Positions 34,964-42,901 of a stretch of 63,544 nt of DNA are shown here, piece after piece. The DNA is from Bacillota bacterium (GTDB lineage: Bacteria > Bacillota > Bacilli > Paenibacillales > UBA4045). The position numbers were made by a program, and so were the translations under genes. How positions within the stretch are numbered: the stretch's first letter is position 1; every line of letters begins with the position of its first letter. The notes beneath the pieces were generated by a model. The model searched no databases, was not told the DNA's origin, and was given only the letters and a program-made list of their open reading frames with translations. The stretch lies in the NCBI GenBank assembly GCA_023441055.1, contig JAEZQY010000060.1, positions 1 to 63,544 of the forward strand. The letters are read 5' to 3'.

Positions 34964-35470
34964 TCAGACAAGCAACTCCTTCAATTGTTCAGGCGAGCGC
35001 TCCCACATCGCCTCGTTATTATCGATCAGACATTGACGTAGCGCAGCCTTCTCGACATCACCCAGCCCTTCAATGATAAATCTGCGCTTCAGCGCATAGT
35101 CCAGCTTGTTCACATGATCGGGCAGGATCTTCCAACCACGGCGCGCTTCGGTATCAATCAGCATCTCGCAAGCTGTGACACCCGCATAGTAGGTTTCTCC
35201 CTCTTCATTGCGACCGACCGCTACCCAGACGATCCAGCACTTGCGGCCATTCGGCGTATCCTCCTTCACCGGAGTGAACTTGATTCCCCGCTCCACCTTG
35301 CTCTTGGCATGGATGGCGCCAATATCAATATAGGCTGCTCCCTCGTCAATGATGACGCTGGATAGATTGCTCAGATCAATCATTCCGGCCCCGAAGCCCC
35401 TGTGGTCCTTCTTCGCGCTAACCACGTTCAGGGATATATTCCTCTTAAATTCCTTCTTATCGCCTTCCAT
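34964..35470 (-). CDS. ywhD: YwhD family protein
   Basis: 168 residues. Conserved blocks are GFGAGMIDLSNLSSVIIDEG, AYIDIGAIHAKSKVERGIKF, GRKCWIVWVAVGRNEEG and YYAGVTACEMLIDTEARRGW, matching the B. subtilis YwhD family of unknown function. YwhD is a neighbour of pbpG and speB in B. subtilis, so the nitrate island may have been inserted between linked genes here. The ATG at 35470 follows SD GGGAGAG. A GTG at 35482 is too close to the SD. Confidence 0.85.
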   Translation of the reverse strand: MEGDKKEFKRNISLNVVSAKKDHRGFGAGMIDLSNLSSVIIDEGAAYIDIGAIHAKSKVERGIKFTPVKEDTPNGRKCWIVWVAVGRNEEGETYYAGVTACEMLIDTEARRGWKILPDHVNKLDYALKRRFIIEGLGDVEKAALRQCLIDNNEAMWERSPEQLKELLV

Positions 35471-35773
35471 CGCTGCGATCACTCTCCCAATCCACTCTTG
35501 ATTATCTCCATTCTACCTAACAATGCTTCAGGATTCTACCGCTCATCCGGATTTCCTTACATTCTTGTCCCAAACAAGCCAGATAAACGGCTCTGCCGTC
35601 CTCCAAGTTTGCGCAGCGAACTACTTCGGAAGCAGGGTGTTTCCGTTTAGCGTCGATATATAAGCCTCTTTACGTTGAAAACTTAGAAAGTCTTATATAG
35701 TGAAATATTCGTCAGACAACCCTCATATAGATAACTAAAGACATGCCTATAGACCCGTCCATGAGGTGAATTT
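35471..35773. other. Intergenic region between ywhD and the M1 peptidase gene
   Basis: 303 bases with divergent genes on either side. At 35674-35705 is a motif GTTGAAAACTTAGAAAGTC, then TTATATAGTG, nearly identical to one at 1063-1094. In this copy TTGAAA and TATAGT have a 15-base spacer and could form a promoter for the peptidase gene, about 70 bases before its start. Nothing else is recognised. Confidence 0.4.
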
Positions 35774-37774
35774 ATGAAGCTGCCAACGAAACCCGCGCGT
35801 CTGTCATCCGCGCAATCTCAGATTATTCTGGTATGCCTGTTCAGCATGCTCTGTGTCATGCTGATACTCGTTATCGGCGATCGCTTAAGCGGCCAAGCCG
35901 ATGCAGAGGTCAGTCTGCAGGGCGTAAAGCCCTCTCCCACGCCCGATGCGGCAGAGGCAGCGCCGCGGCCGAAGCCGGTCCAGCTGAGCAAGCAGGTTGT
36001 GGAATACCATATCGGGGTCCATTACGATGAGAAGAAGCAGATGCTGATCGGCGAAGAGACCGTCACCTGGAAGCATCCGGGCGAGAAACCGGTTGCTGAG
36101 CTCTATTTTCACCTGTATCCGAATGCCTTCGAATCCGCCTCGACTACATTCATGACCGAATCCGGCGGCAAGCTGCGCGACACGAAGATGAAGTCCGACC
36201 GCTACGCCTCGATGACGATCACCTCCATCAAATCCATGCAAGGTGAGGAGCTGCTCCATCGCATGCAGGCTGTGCAGCCCGACGACGGCAATGCGAATGA
36301 CCGCACACTGATGAAGCTGCGCCTGCCGGACGCCGTGCAGCCTGGCACTTCCGCCACATATCGCATCCTATTCACGGTCCGCCTCCCAGAGCCGTTCGCG
36401 CGGATGGGCGCGATCGATGATTATGTAATGGCTGGACAATGGTTCCCTAAGCTGGCGGTGTATGAACCCGCGGGAACGCGCGACCGAAGCGCGGAGGGCT
36501 GGAGTCTGCATCAATATCACGGCAATTCGGAGTACTATTCGGACTTCGGCAGCTACAGCGTCGCGATCAACGTGCCGGAAGCCTACACCGTCGCCGCTAC
36601 CGGCTTTCCGACCAAGCCTGCGGTGAAGAAGAACGGACGCAAGACGTATCAATTCTATGCGGACGATGTGCATGACTTCGCCTGGGCGGCCTCCCCCAAG
36701 TTCATCTACGCGGAGGAGCCGTTCTCGAATGCCCATGTCCCCGGTGTCAAAATAAAGCTCTACCTCGATCCGCAGCACGAGCATCTGAAGGAGCGCTACC
36801 TGCGCGCGGCCAAGCTGGCGCTCTCTCGATACAGCGAGTGGTACGGCGCATACCCTTACTCGACCTTAACGATCGTCGTCCCACCCGCGGGGGCCGAGGG
36901 GTCGGGCGGCATGGAGTATCCGACCTTGATTACGGCCTGGGCAGCTGTAGACGAGGCCCCAGGGATGGAGCTGGAGCAGGTTGTCGCGCATGAGATCGCG
37001 CATCAGTATTGGTATGGCATGGTGGCCACCAATGAGATGGAGGAAGCGTGGCTCGATGAGACATTCGCCTCCTATTCTGAGCAGCGGCTTATGCAGATCG
37101 AATATGATGTGCGCTACAATCTGCCGCTCGAAGCGGTGCATATCACGAGCCCCGCTCCACTCAAGCTGGACGCCTGGAAGTATGTCGATCACCGCCAGTA
37201 TGCGGCGAATGTGTACAGCAGAGGCAAGCTGGTGCTCCTCTCGATTGAACGAGAGATTGGCAGCGAGATGATGCGCAAGGTGCTTAGAAGCTACTTTCAG
37301 AAGTGGCGATTCAAGCATCCGGCGACCTCGGACTTCCAGCAGGCGCTCGAGGATGTGACGAAGCGAAGCTGGCAGGACTTCTTCGAGCAATTCGTCTATG
37401 GCCGCGCTATGCTCGACTATGAGGTGAAGGCCATCCAGATGAAGCCAATCGAGAAGAATGGCAAGTCAATGTATGAATACACCGTTACGATCACGCGCAA
37501 TGGCGGATATCACGAATCGGTACCGATCCTCTTCTACTTCGCGGACAAGAGCACCGTAAGCCGGGAGTGGGCGGGTCAGGAGCTCTCTATCCGTTATAAG
37601 CTCACCTCCGATTCCAAGCTGAGCTGGGTTGCGATTGATCATCAGCATGATCTGCTCATGGAGAATAAGCACTACAACAATATCCTCCTGGCCGAAGTCG
37701 ACGAGACCTGGAAGATTCGGTTCAATTTCATAATCGGCAAGACGATTGAAGCCCTGCTGGGCTGGGCATTGTAG
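35774..37774 (+). CDS. Membrane-anchored M1-family zinc metallopeptidase
   Basis: 666 residues. A single N-terminal membrane helix (about 16-35) is followed by a Pro/Ala linker and an extracytoplasmic M1 domain. The zinc site is HEIAH (406-410) with the third ligand Glu in NEMEEAWLDETFASY, 18 residues on. The substrate-binding GGMEY loop (GAMEN-like) is present. A likely aminopeptidase acting outside the membrane. Length is shorter than PepN because the C-terminal helical domain is missing. SD GAGGTG is 6 bases upstream. The next gene follows after 12 bases. Confidence 0.88.
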   Translation: MKLPTKPARLSSAQSQIILVCLFSMLCVMLILVIGDRLSGQADAEVSLQGVKPSPTPDAAEAAPRPKPVQLSKQVVEYHIGVHYDEKKQMLIGEETVTWKHPGEKPVAELYFHLYPNAFESASTTFMTESGGKLRDTKMKSDRYASMTITSIKSMQGEELLHRMQAVQPDDGNANDRTLMKLRLPDAVQPGTSATYRILFTVRLPEPFARMGAIDDYVMAGQWFPKLAVYEPAGTRDRSAEGWSLHQYHGNSEYYSDFGSYSVAINVPEAYTVAATGFPTKPAVKKNGRKTYQFYADDVHDFAWAASPKFIYAEEPFSNAHVPGVKIKLYLDPQHEHLKERYLRAAKLALSRYSEWYGAYPYSTLTIVVPPAGAEGSGGMEYPTLITAWAAVDEAPGMELEQVVAHEIAHQYWYGMVATNEMEEAWLDETFASYSEQRLMQIEYDVRYNLPLEAVHITSPAPLKLDAWKYVDHRQYAANVYSRGKLVLLSIEREIGSEMMRKVLRSYFQKWRFKHPATSDFQQALEDVTKRSWQDFFEQFVYGRAMLDYEVKAIQMKPIEKNGKSMYEYTVTITRNGGYHESVPILFYFADKSTVSREWAGQELSIRYKLTSDSKLSWVAIDHQHDLLMENKHYNNILLAEVDETWKIRFNFIIGKTIEALLGWAL

Positions 37775-37786
37775 GAGGGGGCAATT

Positions 37787-38620
37787 ATGGCTGATTATCT
37801 AAGACAGAGCTGGCGGCTCGCTAGAGGGCAGATGTTCTCACTCTTGCTGCTCTTCCTGTTCCATCTAACCTGGTCCATCTTATTCTATCGATTCGTGCAG
37901 GCTCGTGTCATTGCGGTTATGGAGCGATTCCCGCCTGCCGAGCTGGGCAACGCGCGGTTCCAGCTGTTCGCGAGCGAGAGCAGTCTGCTGCTCGAGAAGA
38001 GCGACCTGGCCACGCCGGTTCTCTGGATGCTGCTCGTCTATGTCGCGGGCAAGCTCCTGCTAACTCCGATTCTATATGCCGGTGTATACACGAGCTTACT
38101 CAATCCCGTTCGGGCTCGCGGCACCATCTTCTTCGAGGGAATGCGCAGCTTCGGCGGCAGCTTCATCTGGCTGTATCTGCTGCGGCTGGCGCTTACCGCG
38201 CTTCCGTTCTACTGGGCCGCGCCTTCCTTCATCACCAGCCTGAACTCCGCCGCTTCCGTGACGCAGCTCTTGCTCTCGCTCGCGCCATGGCTGATCGGAA
38301 TCGCCCTATATGGCGGAACGCTGAAGCTGCTGTTCACTCATCTCCAATTCGCGCTCATCGAGAACCGCGGGCTATTGTCCAGCCTAGCCTTCTCTCTCAG
38401 GCATCTGCCAAGGCTCAGCATGCTGGCATGCGCCATCTGCGGGATCGCGATAGCCAGCGGTGCGGTCTTCTACAGCATCTCGCTGTACTGGGCGGGCTTC
38501 CTGTCGATCATTATCTACCTCATGTATCCCCTTGTCCAGATCGGGTTCCGAATCTGGGCAATCGCGGCGCAATATGAGTACTGGGAGTCTAAGACATCTT
38601 TACGGAATCACTTCCGATAA
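37787..38620 (+). CDS. Polytopic membrane protein of unknown function
   Basis: 277 residues with about six hydrophobic helices (near 15-35, 82-104, 125-145, 160-180, 210-232 and 238-260). No catalytic motif is seen. The profile resembles DUF4013/YciC-like membrane proteins but I cannot assign a family. SD AGGAGGGGG is upstream, and the gene starts 12 bases after the M1 peptidase, so the two form an operon and may act together in the membrane. Confidence 0.7.
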   Translation: MADYLRQSWRLARGQMFSLLLLFLFHLTWSILFYRFVQARVIAVMERFPPAELGNARFQLFASESSLLLEKSDLATPVLWMLLVYVAGKLLLTPILYAGVYTSLLNPVRARGTIFFEGMRSFGGSFIWLYLLRLALTALPFYWAAPSFITSLNSAASVTQLLLSLAPWLIGIALYGGTLKLLFTHLQFALIENRGLLSSLAFSLRHLPRLSMLACAICGIAIASGAVFYSISLYWAGFLSIIIYLMYPLVQIGFRIWAIAAQYEYWESKTSLRNHFR

Positions 38621-38683
38621 ATAGCCCTTAAGCAAGGCTGAACCGTGCTATCGCTTAATTTTAAATTGTATGCTATAGTGTTC

Positions 38684-38737
38684 TGAAGTTTATCAGCCCG
38701 TCCAAGCTGGTCCAGCCTGGCGGGTTTTGTTATGGAC
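38684..38737 (+). terminator. Hairpin with T-tract upstream of the MFS gene (terminator or attenuator)
   Basis: CCCGTCCAAGCTG (about 38698-38710) pairs with CAGCCTGGCGGG (38714-38725) with one bulge and one mismatch, followed by TTTTGTT. Just upstream, TATAGT within TGCTATAGTG looks like an extended -10. If transcription starts there, the hairpin lies in the leader and could attenuate the MFS gene. Otherwise it ends the upstream operon. Confidence 0.6.
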
Positions 38738-38763
38738 ATACATCAAGTGGAGGCTTAAGAAAC

Positions 38764-39999
38764 ATGAGAATCTTATTCGCGCTTAGCTGCCTGTCGTACC
38801 TATTGATCGGATTGGCGCATGTCGTGCTCGGTTCCGTATTGGAAGAACTAATCGCCCATTATGGCATCAGCTATAATGAAGGCAGTCAATTAATCTTCAA
38901 CCAATTTGCCGGTTTTCTCGTCGGTGTCATGACGGTGCCGTGGCTGCTCAGACGAGTGGGTCGCAAGAATACACTGATTGTAGCGTTGCTGTCATTGACG
39001 CTGGCCGAAGCTGTATATAGCTTCCTGCCTGCCTGGGGATGGATGCTGGCTATAAGCCCATTCGCGGGGCTGGGCTTCGGTATGATCGAGGCAGCCGTCG
39101 GCTCGCTGATTATCACCTTCATCACCGATCGCACCGCAACGGCGATGAGCCGCTTGGAGGTATTCTTCGGGATTGGCGCGTTATTCATGCCGCTGGTTGC
39201 AGGCTTGTTCATTAGAATGGGCAATTGGGAATGGGCATTCCCTGTTGTCACTGTCGTCTCTCTTGCCACGGTGCTGCTCTGGCGATTCGCGCCGCTGGGC
39301 GAGCTTAGCGAGATGATGAATGAACGAAGATCCGTACAATCGAAGCAGTCTATGCCGCGCTATACACGCACGACATTGCCGGTGCTCATTCTGATGATTA
39401 TGTACTTCTTCGTCTATGTAGGCTCGGAGATGAGCTTCGTTCACTTCATTCCCACCATCCTGATAGAGAATGTACAGGCTGATCCATCCGTTGCCACGTT
39501 CGGAATCGCCTGCTTCTGGGCGACGATAACTGTCGGCCGGTTATTCGCAGGCAACGTCGCGGACCGCATCGGCTACGTGCGATACTTGCTGATCAGCGGG
39601 ATTGGCGCGCTAGCCGGGATGATTCTATTCACGCTGTCGACTACGCTATGGTTCTCGATGGCGATGATCTTGCTGATCGGATTCTTCATGGCCGGTATGT
39701 TCGCCATCGCGCTCGTATTCGCGAATGCGCGTATTCCAGGCCTGACGGAACGGACCACCAGCTTCCTAGTCGCTGCAGGCGGGGCAGGCGGAGCGCTGTT
39801 CCCGAGATTATTCGGCTGGACGATGGACAACTTCGCGATATCGGTCACCTTCGGCATCCTGATCGGGACGACTACCATGCTCATTGTGCTCGTGGCGTTG
39901 GCTGCGCTCCCCTATAGCGGACATCGAGCTAGTGTATCCGCTAAACATGCAGCGGAGTCTTCAGCCACATCTGATGATGTGGTTTCAGCCAAATCGTAG
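38764..39999 (+). CDS. Major facilitator transporter, GlcP/FHS-like
   Basis: 411 residues with 12 predicted helices. The N-terminal half (SCLSYLLIGLAHVVLGSVLE, NQFAGFLVGVMTVPWLLRR, GFGMIEAAVGSLI, SRLEVFFGIGALFMPL) follows the pattern of B. subtilis GlcP-type sugar-proton symporters. The substrate is not certain. A drug or metabolite substrate is possible. The polar C-terminal tail (20 residues) is not conserved. SD GTGGAGG is 8 bases upstream. Confidence 0.75.
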   Translation: MRILFALSCLSYLLIGLAHVVLGSVLEELIAHYGISYNEGSQLIFNQFAGFLVGVMTVPWLLRRVGRKNTLIVALLSLTLAEAVYSFLPAWGWMLAISPFAGLGFGMIEAAVGSLIITFITDRTATAMSRLEVFFGIGALFMPLVAGLFIRMGNWEWAFPVVTVVSLATVLLWRFAPLGELSEMMNERRSVQSKQSMPRYTRTTLPVLILMIMYFFVYVGSEMSFVHFIPTILIENVQADPSVATFGIACFWATITVGRLFAGNVADRIGYVRYLLISGIGALAGMILFTLSTTLWFSMAMILLIGFFMAGMFAIALVFANARIPGLTERTTSFLVAAGGAGGALFPRLFGWTMDNFAISVTFGILIGTTTMLIVLVALAALPYSGHRASVSAKHAAESSATSDDVVSAKS

Positions 40000-40079
40000 G
40001 CGGCATCTGCATATTCAGGATATCCTGCAGCCCCTTCGGTAGACTTGAGCACACGATGTCTATTCACAAGTAAGCGCCA

Positions 40080-40118
40080 GAAAGCCCCTATTCTTGATTA
40101 TTCAAGAAAGGGGCTTTC
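40080..40118. terminator. Bidirectional terminator hairpin
   Basis: Arms GAAAGCCCC (40080-40088) and GGGGCTTTC (40110-40118), with inner arms TTCTTGA and TCAAGAA, make a long stem. It lies after the MFS gene on the plus strand and after the structured RNA on the minus strand. Short T-runs flank it on both strands. Confidence 0.75.
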
Positions 40119-40207
40119 ACCACTCTTCACTCATATTCATTTATTGTATCTGTGACCTCCATTCATTTACATGCCGCGCATGCAATTCAATTTCCAATGC
40201 CTTTCAC

Positions 40208-40484
40208 ACATGCCTAGCATGTAAGTCTGAGTCCCCACATACCGCCTGCTGAGGAGTTAGTTTTCACCGGCTAACTCTGTTGTGGTAACAGTGGCGTCTG
40301 TATGCTTCGCTAACCTAAGTCATTGGACTATCCCCTCTCTTAGTTGATTTATATAAAACTCGCTTCCGGGGGCTGCAACTGCTGGCGTACTCGCCATGGA
40401 TTGGGCAGGCTGCGGCTCATCGGCATCGACAGCTCATTACCCTTGTGGAGCCCTGTCTTGCGAGAATTATGAAATCAACTTTGT
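40208..40484 (-). ncRNA. Unassigned structured non-coding RNA with its own promoter
   Basis: Domain 1 is closed by GTTGATTT (40472-40479) with AAATCAAC (40343-40350), then ATAA/TTAT, then CTCGC (40460-40464) with GCGAG (40359-40363), about 17 pairs. Inside are GACA..GCTC/GAGCTGTC and TGGCG-AGTA-CGCCA hairpins. Domain 2 is closed by AGTCC (40325-40329) with GGACT (40230-40234), then CATAC/GTATG and CGCC/GGCG, and holds hairpins CTGTT/AACAG and GAGTTAG/CTAACTC, a three-way junction. It is not tmRNA, RNase P, 6S, or a riboswitch I recognise. Confidence 0.6.
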
Positions 40485-40490
40485 ACCTTC

Positions 40491-40519
40491 ACTATAGGCG
40501 AATCTATTAGTTTTGTAAA
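40491..40519 (-). promoter_or_regulatory. Sigma-A promoter of the structured RNA
   Basis: On the minus strand -35 TTTACA (40514-40519) and -10 TATAGT (40491-40496) have an exact 17-base spacer. Transcription would begin at about 40484, five bases before the first closing stem of the RNA. The -10 lies in one arm of the ATAGGCGAAT inverted repeat. Confidence 0.7.
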
Positions 40520-40628
40520 TATTCAGATAATTCTGATTATAGGCGTTTTCATCGCTTTCATCGCCTTTCTCTAGCGATTATTCGCCTATGCTTAATCATG
40601 CTTGCAGTTTGATTTATGCCAACAAATA

Positions 40629-40655
40629 ACCCCCGCCAGAACTGCATGGCGAGGG
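40629..40655 (-). terminator. Terminator of the SLH-domain gene
   Basis: On the minus strand CCCTCGCCA pairs with TGGCGGGGG (one G-T pair) and is followed by TTATTTGTT. It separates the SLH-domain gene from the structured RNA promoter, so the RNA is an independent unit. Confidence 0.75.
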
Positions 40656-40668
40656 CTGGGTCATGCCT

Positions 40669-41613
40669 TTATTTCACTTGCTGCAGCTCAACCGTATACG
40701 CTGCTGGCACATAAGTTACCGCAGTCGGATAGGTGATCACTTGCGGGTAGAACAGCTCCGGATCAGGGTAGTGCAGTCTGAACTGAATCACAGCCTGCTC
40801 ACCGTCATGGAAGTGAATCGCCGCCACCGATATGCCATACCCGGGATGTGGCTGCTCGCCCCATGAGAGCGTGACACGGCTAACTTCCTCGTTCAATTCC
40901 TCGATCACATAGGTTACTTCGTCCGTTAGCAAGAGTTCACCCCCTTCGATCGGGGTAATCCCTTCTTCTGGAATCGACGCCGTAAACCGCTCTACATAGT
41001 CGATCATGTTATAGAGCATGACCGCCGCCTCACCGCGTTTGATGGCATCCTTCGGTCTGAACCTGCCTTCATCATCGAGTGTGACGATTCTTCCATTCAG
41101 CAGCAATTGCAAGGCATAACTATAATCAGGGTTTAAGTCCGCTTCATCTGTCAGATGGAAGAGCATCTTAGTGAATGGAAAGTCTCCCTTGAGGTTCATA
41201 GCAGTAATCAGATGATGAGCGAACACTTCTCGAGTCATCTCTGCCTTCGGATTGATATCCCTTGGCAGCTCCAGACCGTTCACTGCGCCGATTACGAACG
41301 CTTGCGAATACCAGGCGTCATCCGGCACACGGTCGAATGAATCGCTTGCCAGCGGCTCCTTCATGAACAAGAAAGCAGCTAGGCTCAGATCCAATCCCTT
41401 CACAATCATCTGAACGCCCTCGGCATTCGTCAGCTTCCGATCCGCATGGAAGGCGACTCCGTCACCCCTCAGAATCCCTCTCTCCATCAGCGACTCGATC
41501 TTAAGCATTGCCTCATCATCCTTCACTTGATCCAGGGCGGACAGACTGGATGTCATCCCCAGCAGCATCGTGATTACGAGTATAATCGCAATCGGCCATC
41601 TGCTCCTCTTCAT
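40669..41613 (-). CDS. Exported SLH-like protein with C-terminal PrcB-like domain
   Basis: 314 residues. A signal peptide (about 7-29, cleaved near SLSALD) is followed by three weak S-layer-homology-like repeats (LMERGILRGDG, GAVNGLELPRDINPKAEMTREVF, LLLNGRIVTLDDEGRFRPKDAIKRGEA). These may tether it to secondary cell-wall polymer. The C-terminal ~90 residues (VSRVTLSWGEQPHPGYGISV, then a FRLHYPDPE segment) resemble a PrcB-type domain. Substrate and partner are unknown. The ATG at 41613 follows SD GAGGAG. A GTG at 41625 overlaps the SD. Confidence 0.75.
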   Translation of the reverse strand: MKRSRWPIAIILVITMLLGMTSSLSALDQVKDDEAMLKIESLMERGILRGDGVAFHADRKLTNAEGVQMIVKGLDLSLAAFLFMKEPLASDSFDRVPDDAWYSQAFVIGAVNGLELPRDINPKAEMTREVFAHHLITAMNLKGDFPFTKMLFHLTDEADLNPDYSYALQLLLNGRIVTLDDEGRFRPKDAIKRGEAAVMLYNMIDYVERFTASIPEEGITPIEGGELLLTDEVTYVIEELNEEVSRVTLSWGEQPHPGYGISVAAIHFHDGEQAVIQFRLHYPDPELFYPQVITYPTAVTYVPAAYTVELQQVK

Positions 41614-41705
41614 AGCATCACTCACTCCTCTTCTCTAATTTCATCCCCTAGACGGACGAGAAGAGTGGAAGGTTGCACACTTGACTCCATGTCCACGAAG
41701 ATGAC

Positions 41706-42845
41706 CTATTGTCGAGAGCCATTCAGCCATAACCGGGCGACGCGTTCAGCCGCTCGCTCCAATAGCCGATCCGCATCGGCAACCGCCTCATCGAGCGACA
41801 TCGGCCGATCCAGCATAGAGAATGCGGCTGTTACGCCGTGCTCATAGAGTGATTCTATGCCATCTCCGAGTGTGCCTGCAATGATCACCGTCGGCACGCC
41901 TGCGCGGCGGGCCGATACAGCAACCCCGTAAGGGGTCTTCCCGTGAATCGTCTGCGCATCGCAACGACCCTCACCGGTTATAACAAGGTCCGACCCCGCC
42001 AGCTGCTCATCTAGACGGACAGCCCGCTTCACTAACTCGACACCCGATTCCAGCTTGGCGCCTAGGAATGCGACCGCTCCTGCGGACATTCCTCCACCTG
42101 CACCGCCGCCCGGCAGCTCGCTGATCGCCACGCCGAGATCGCGAAGCGATATATCAGCAAATCGCGCCAACCCTAGGTCCAGCTGCCTGACCATCTCAGC
42201 TGTGGCCCCCTTCTGCGGACCGAACACATAGCTTGCTCCCTGCTCCCCGCACAGTGGATTATCCACGTCACAGGCAACTAGAAACTCACAATCCGCTATT
42301 CGAGAATCCAAGTCCGTGGTGTCAATTGCGGCTAGCGCAGTCAGACCGCCTCCCCCTTCAAGCAGTAATTCACCGGAGGCGTCCAGCAGCCGAGCACCCA
42401 GCGCAACTGCCATGCCCGTTCCGCCATCATTCGTCGCGCTTCCGCCAATGCCCAGGATGAACTTACGACAGCCCTGATCCAGCGCATGACGAATCAACAA
42501 GCCTGTCCCATAGGTAGATGCAAGCAGCGGGTTCCGCTCATGAGCGGCCAACCGCACTAGTCCCGATGCCTCAGCCATCTCGATTGCCGCGGTTCGTTGA
42601 TCTCCTAGAATGGCGTACCGCGCAGTGATCGCTCGCCCCAGCGGGTCGACCGTCTCCACATGAAGCATCCGGCCGCCTGTCGCATCAGCCAGACTGTCGA
42701 TTGTCCCTTCACCGCCGTCCGACATTGGGATCGAGATGACCTCCGCGTTCGAGTCGACTCTGCGAATTCCTCTAGCTATCGCTTCACATGCCTGCTTCGC
42801 GCTCAGACTGCCCTTGAATGAATCTGGTGCTGCTATAACTCGCAT
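41706..42845 (-). CDS. glxK: Glycerate 2-kinase
   Basis: 379 residues. MRVIAAPDSFKGSLSAKQACEAI at the start and GGGAGGGMSAGAVAFLGAKLESG and TGEGRCDAQTIHGKTPYGVA in the second half are typical of the GlxK/GarK glycerate kinase family. It phosphorylates glycerate and feeds it to glycolysis. It stands alone, between the SLH gene and cheA, without glyoxylate or glucarate genes nearby. I saw no operator. Confidence 0.92.
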   Translation of the reverse strand: MRVIAAPDSFKGSLSAKQACEAIARGIRRVDSNAEVISIPMSDGGEGTIDSLADATGGRMLHVETVDPLGRAITARYAILGDQRTAAIEMAEASGLVRLAAHERNPLLASTYGTGLLIRHALDQGCRKFILGIGGSATNDGGTGMAVALGARLLDASGELLLEGGGGLTALAAIDTTDLDSRIADCEFLVACDVDNPLCGEQGASYVFGPQKGATAEMVRQLDLGLARFADISLRDLGVAISELPGGGAGGGMSAGAVAFLGAKLESGVELVKRAVRLDEQLAGSDLVITGEGRCDAQTIHGKTPYGVAVSARRAGVPTVIIAGTLGDGIESLYEHGVTAAFSMLDRPMSLDEAVADADRLLERAAERVARLWLNGSRQ

Positions 42846-42901
42846 GGCGAGTCCCCCATTTCTGTAATGCAGTTGACTATGACTCCTGATGGCGGTCTAA
42901 C

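Larger units (their letters stand above)
40123..40668. other. Gene-free region holding a structured RNA and inverted repeats
   Basis: No open frame of note lies here on either strand. Contents from right to left on the minus strand: the terminator of the SLH gene (40629-40655), an inverted repeat ATAGGCGAAT/ATTCGCCTAT (40494-40503 and 40580-40589), a sigma-A promoter (40491-40519), a two-domain structured RNA (40484 to about 40230), and two short palindromes ACATGC-CTA-GCATGT (40208-40222) and CATGC-CGC-GCATG (40170-40182). Confidence 0.6.

Noticed and set aside
40225..40330. Cobalamin or M-box riboswitch
   Set aside because: GCCACTG and GCCGGTGAAAA resemble the B12 box, but their order is reversed and no ligand-related gene lies downstream. 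The M-box blocks are not complete.
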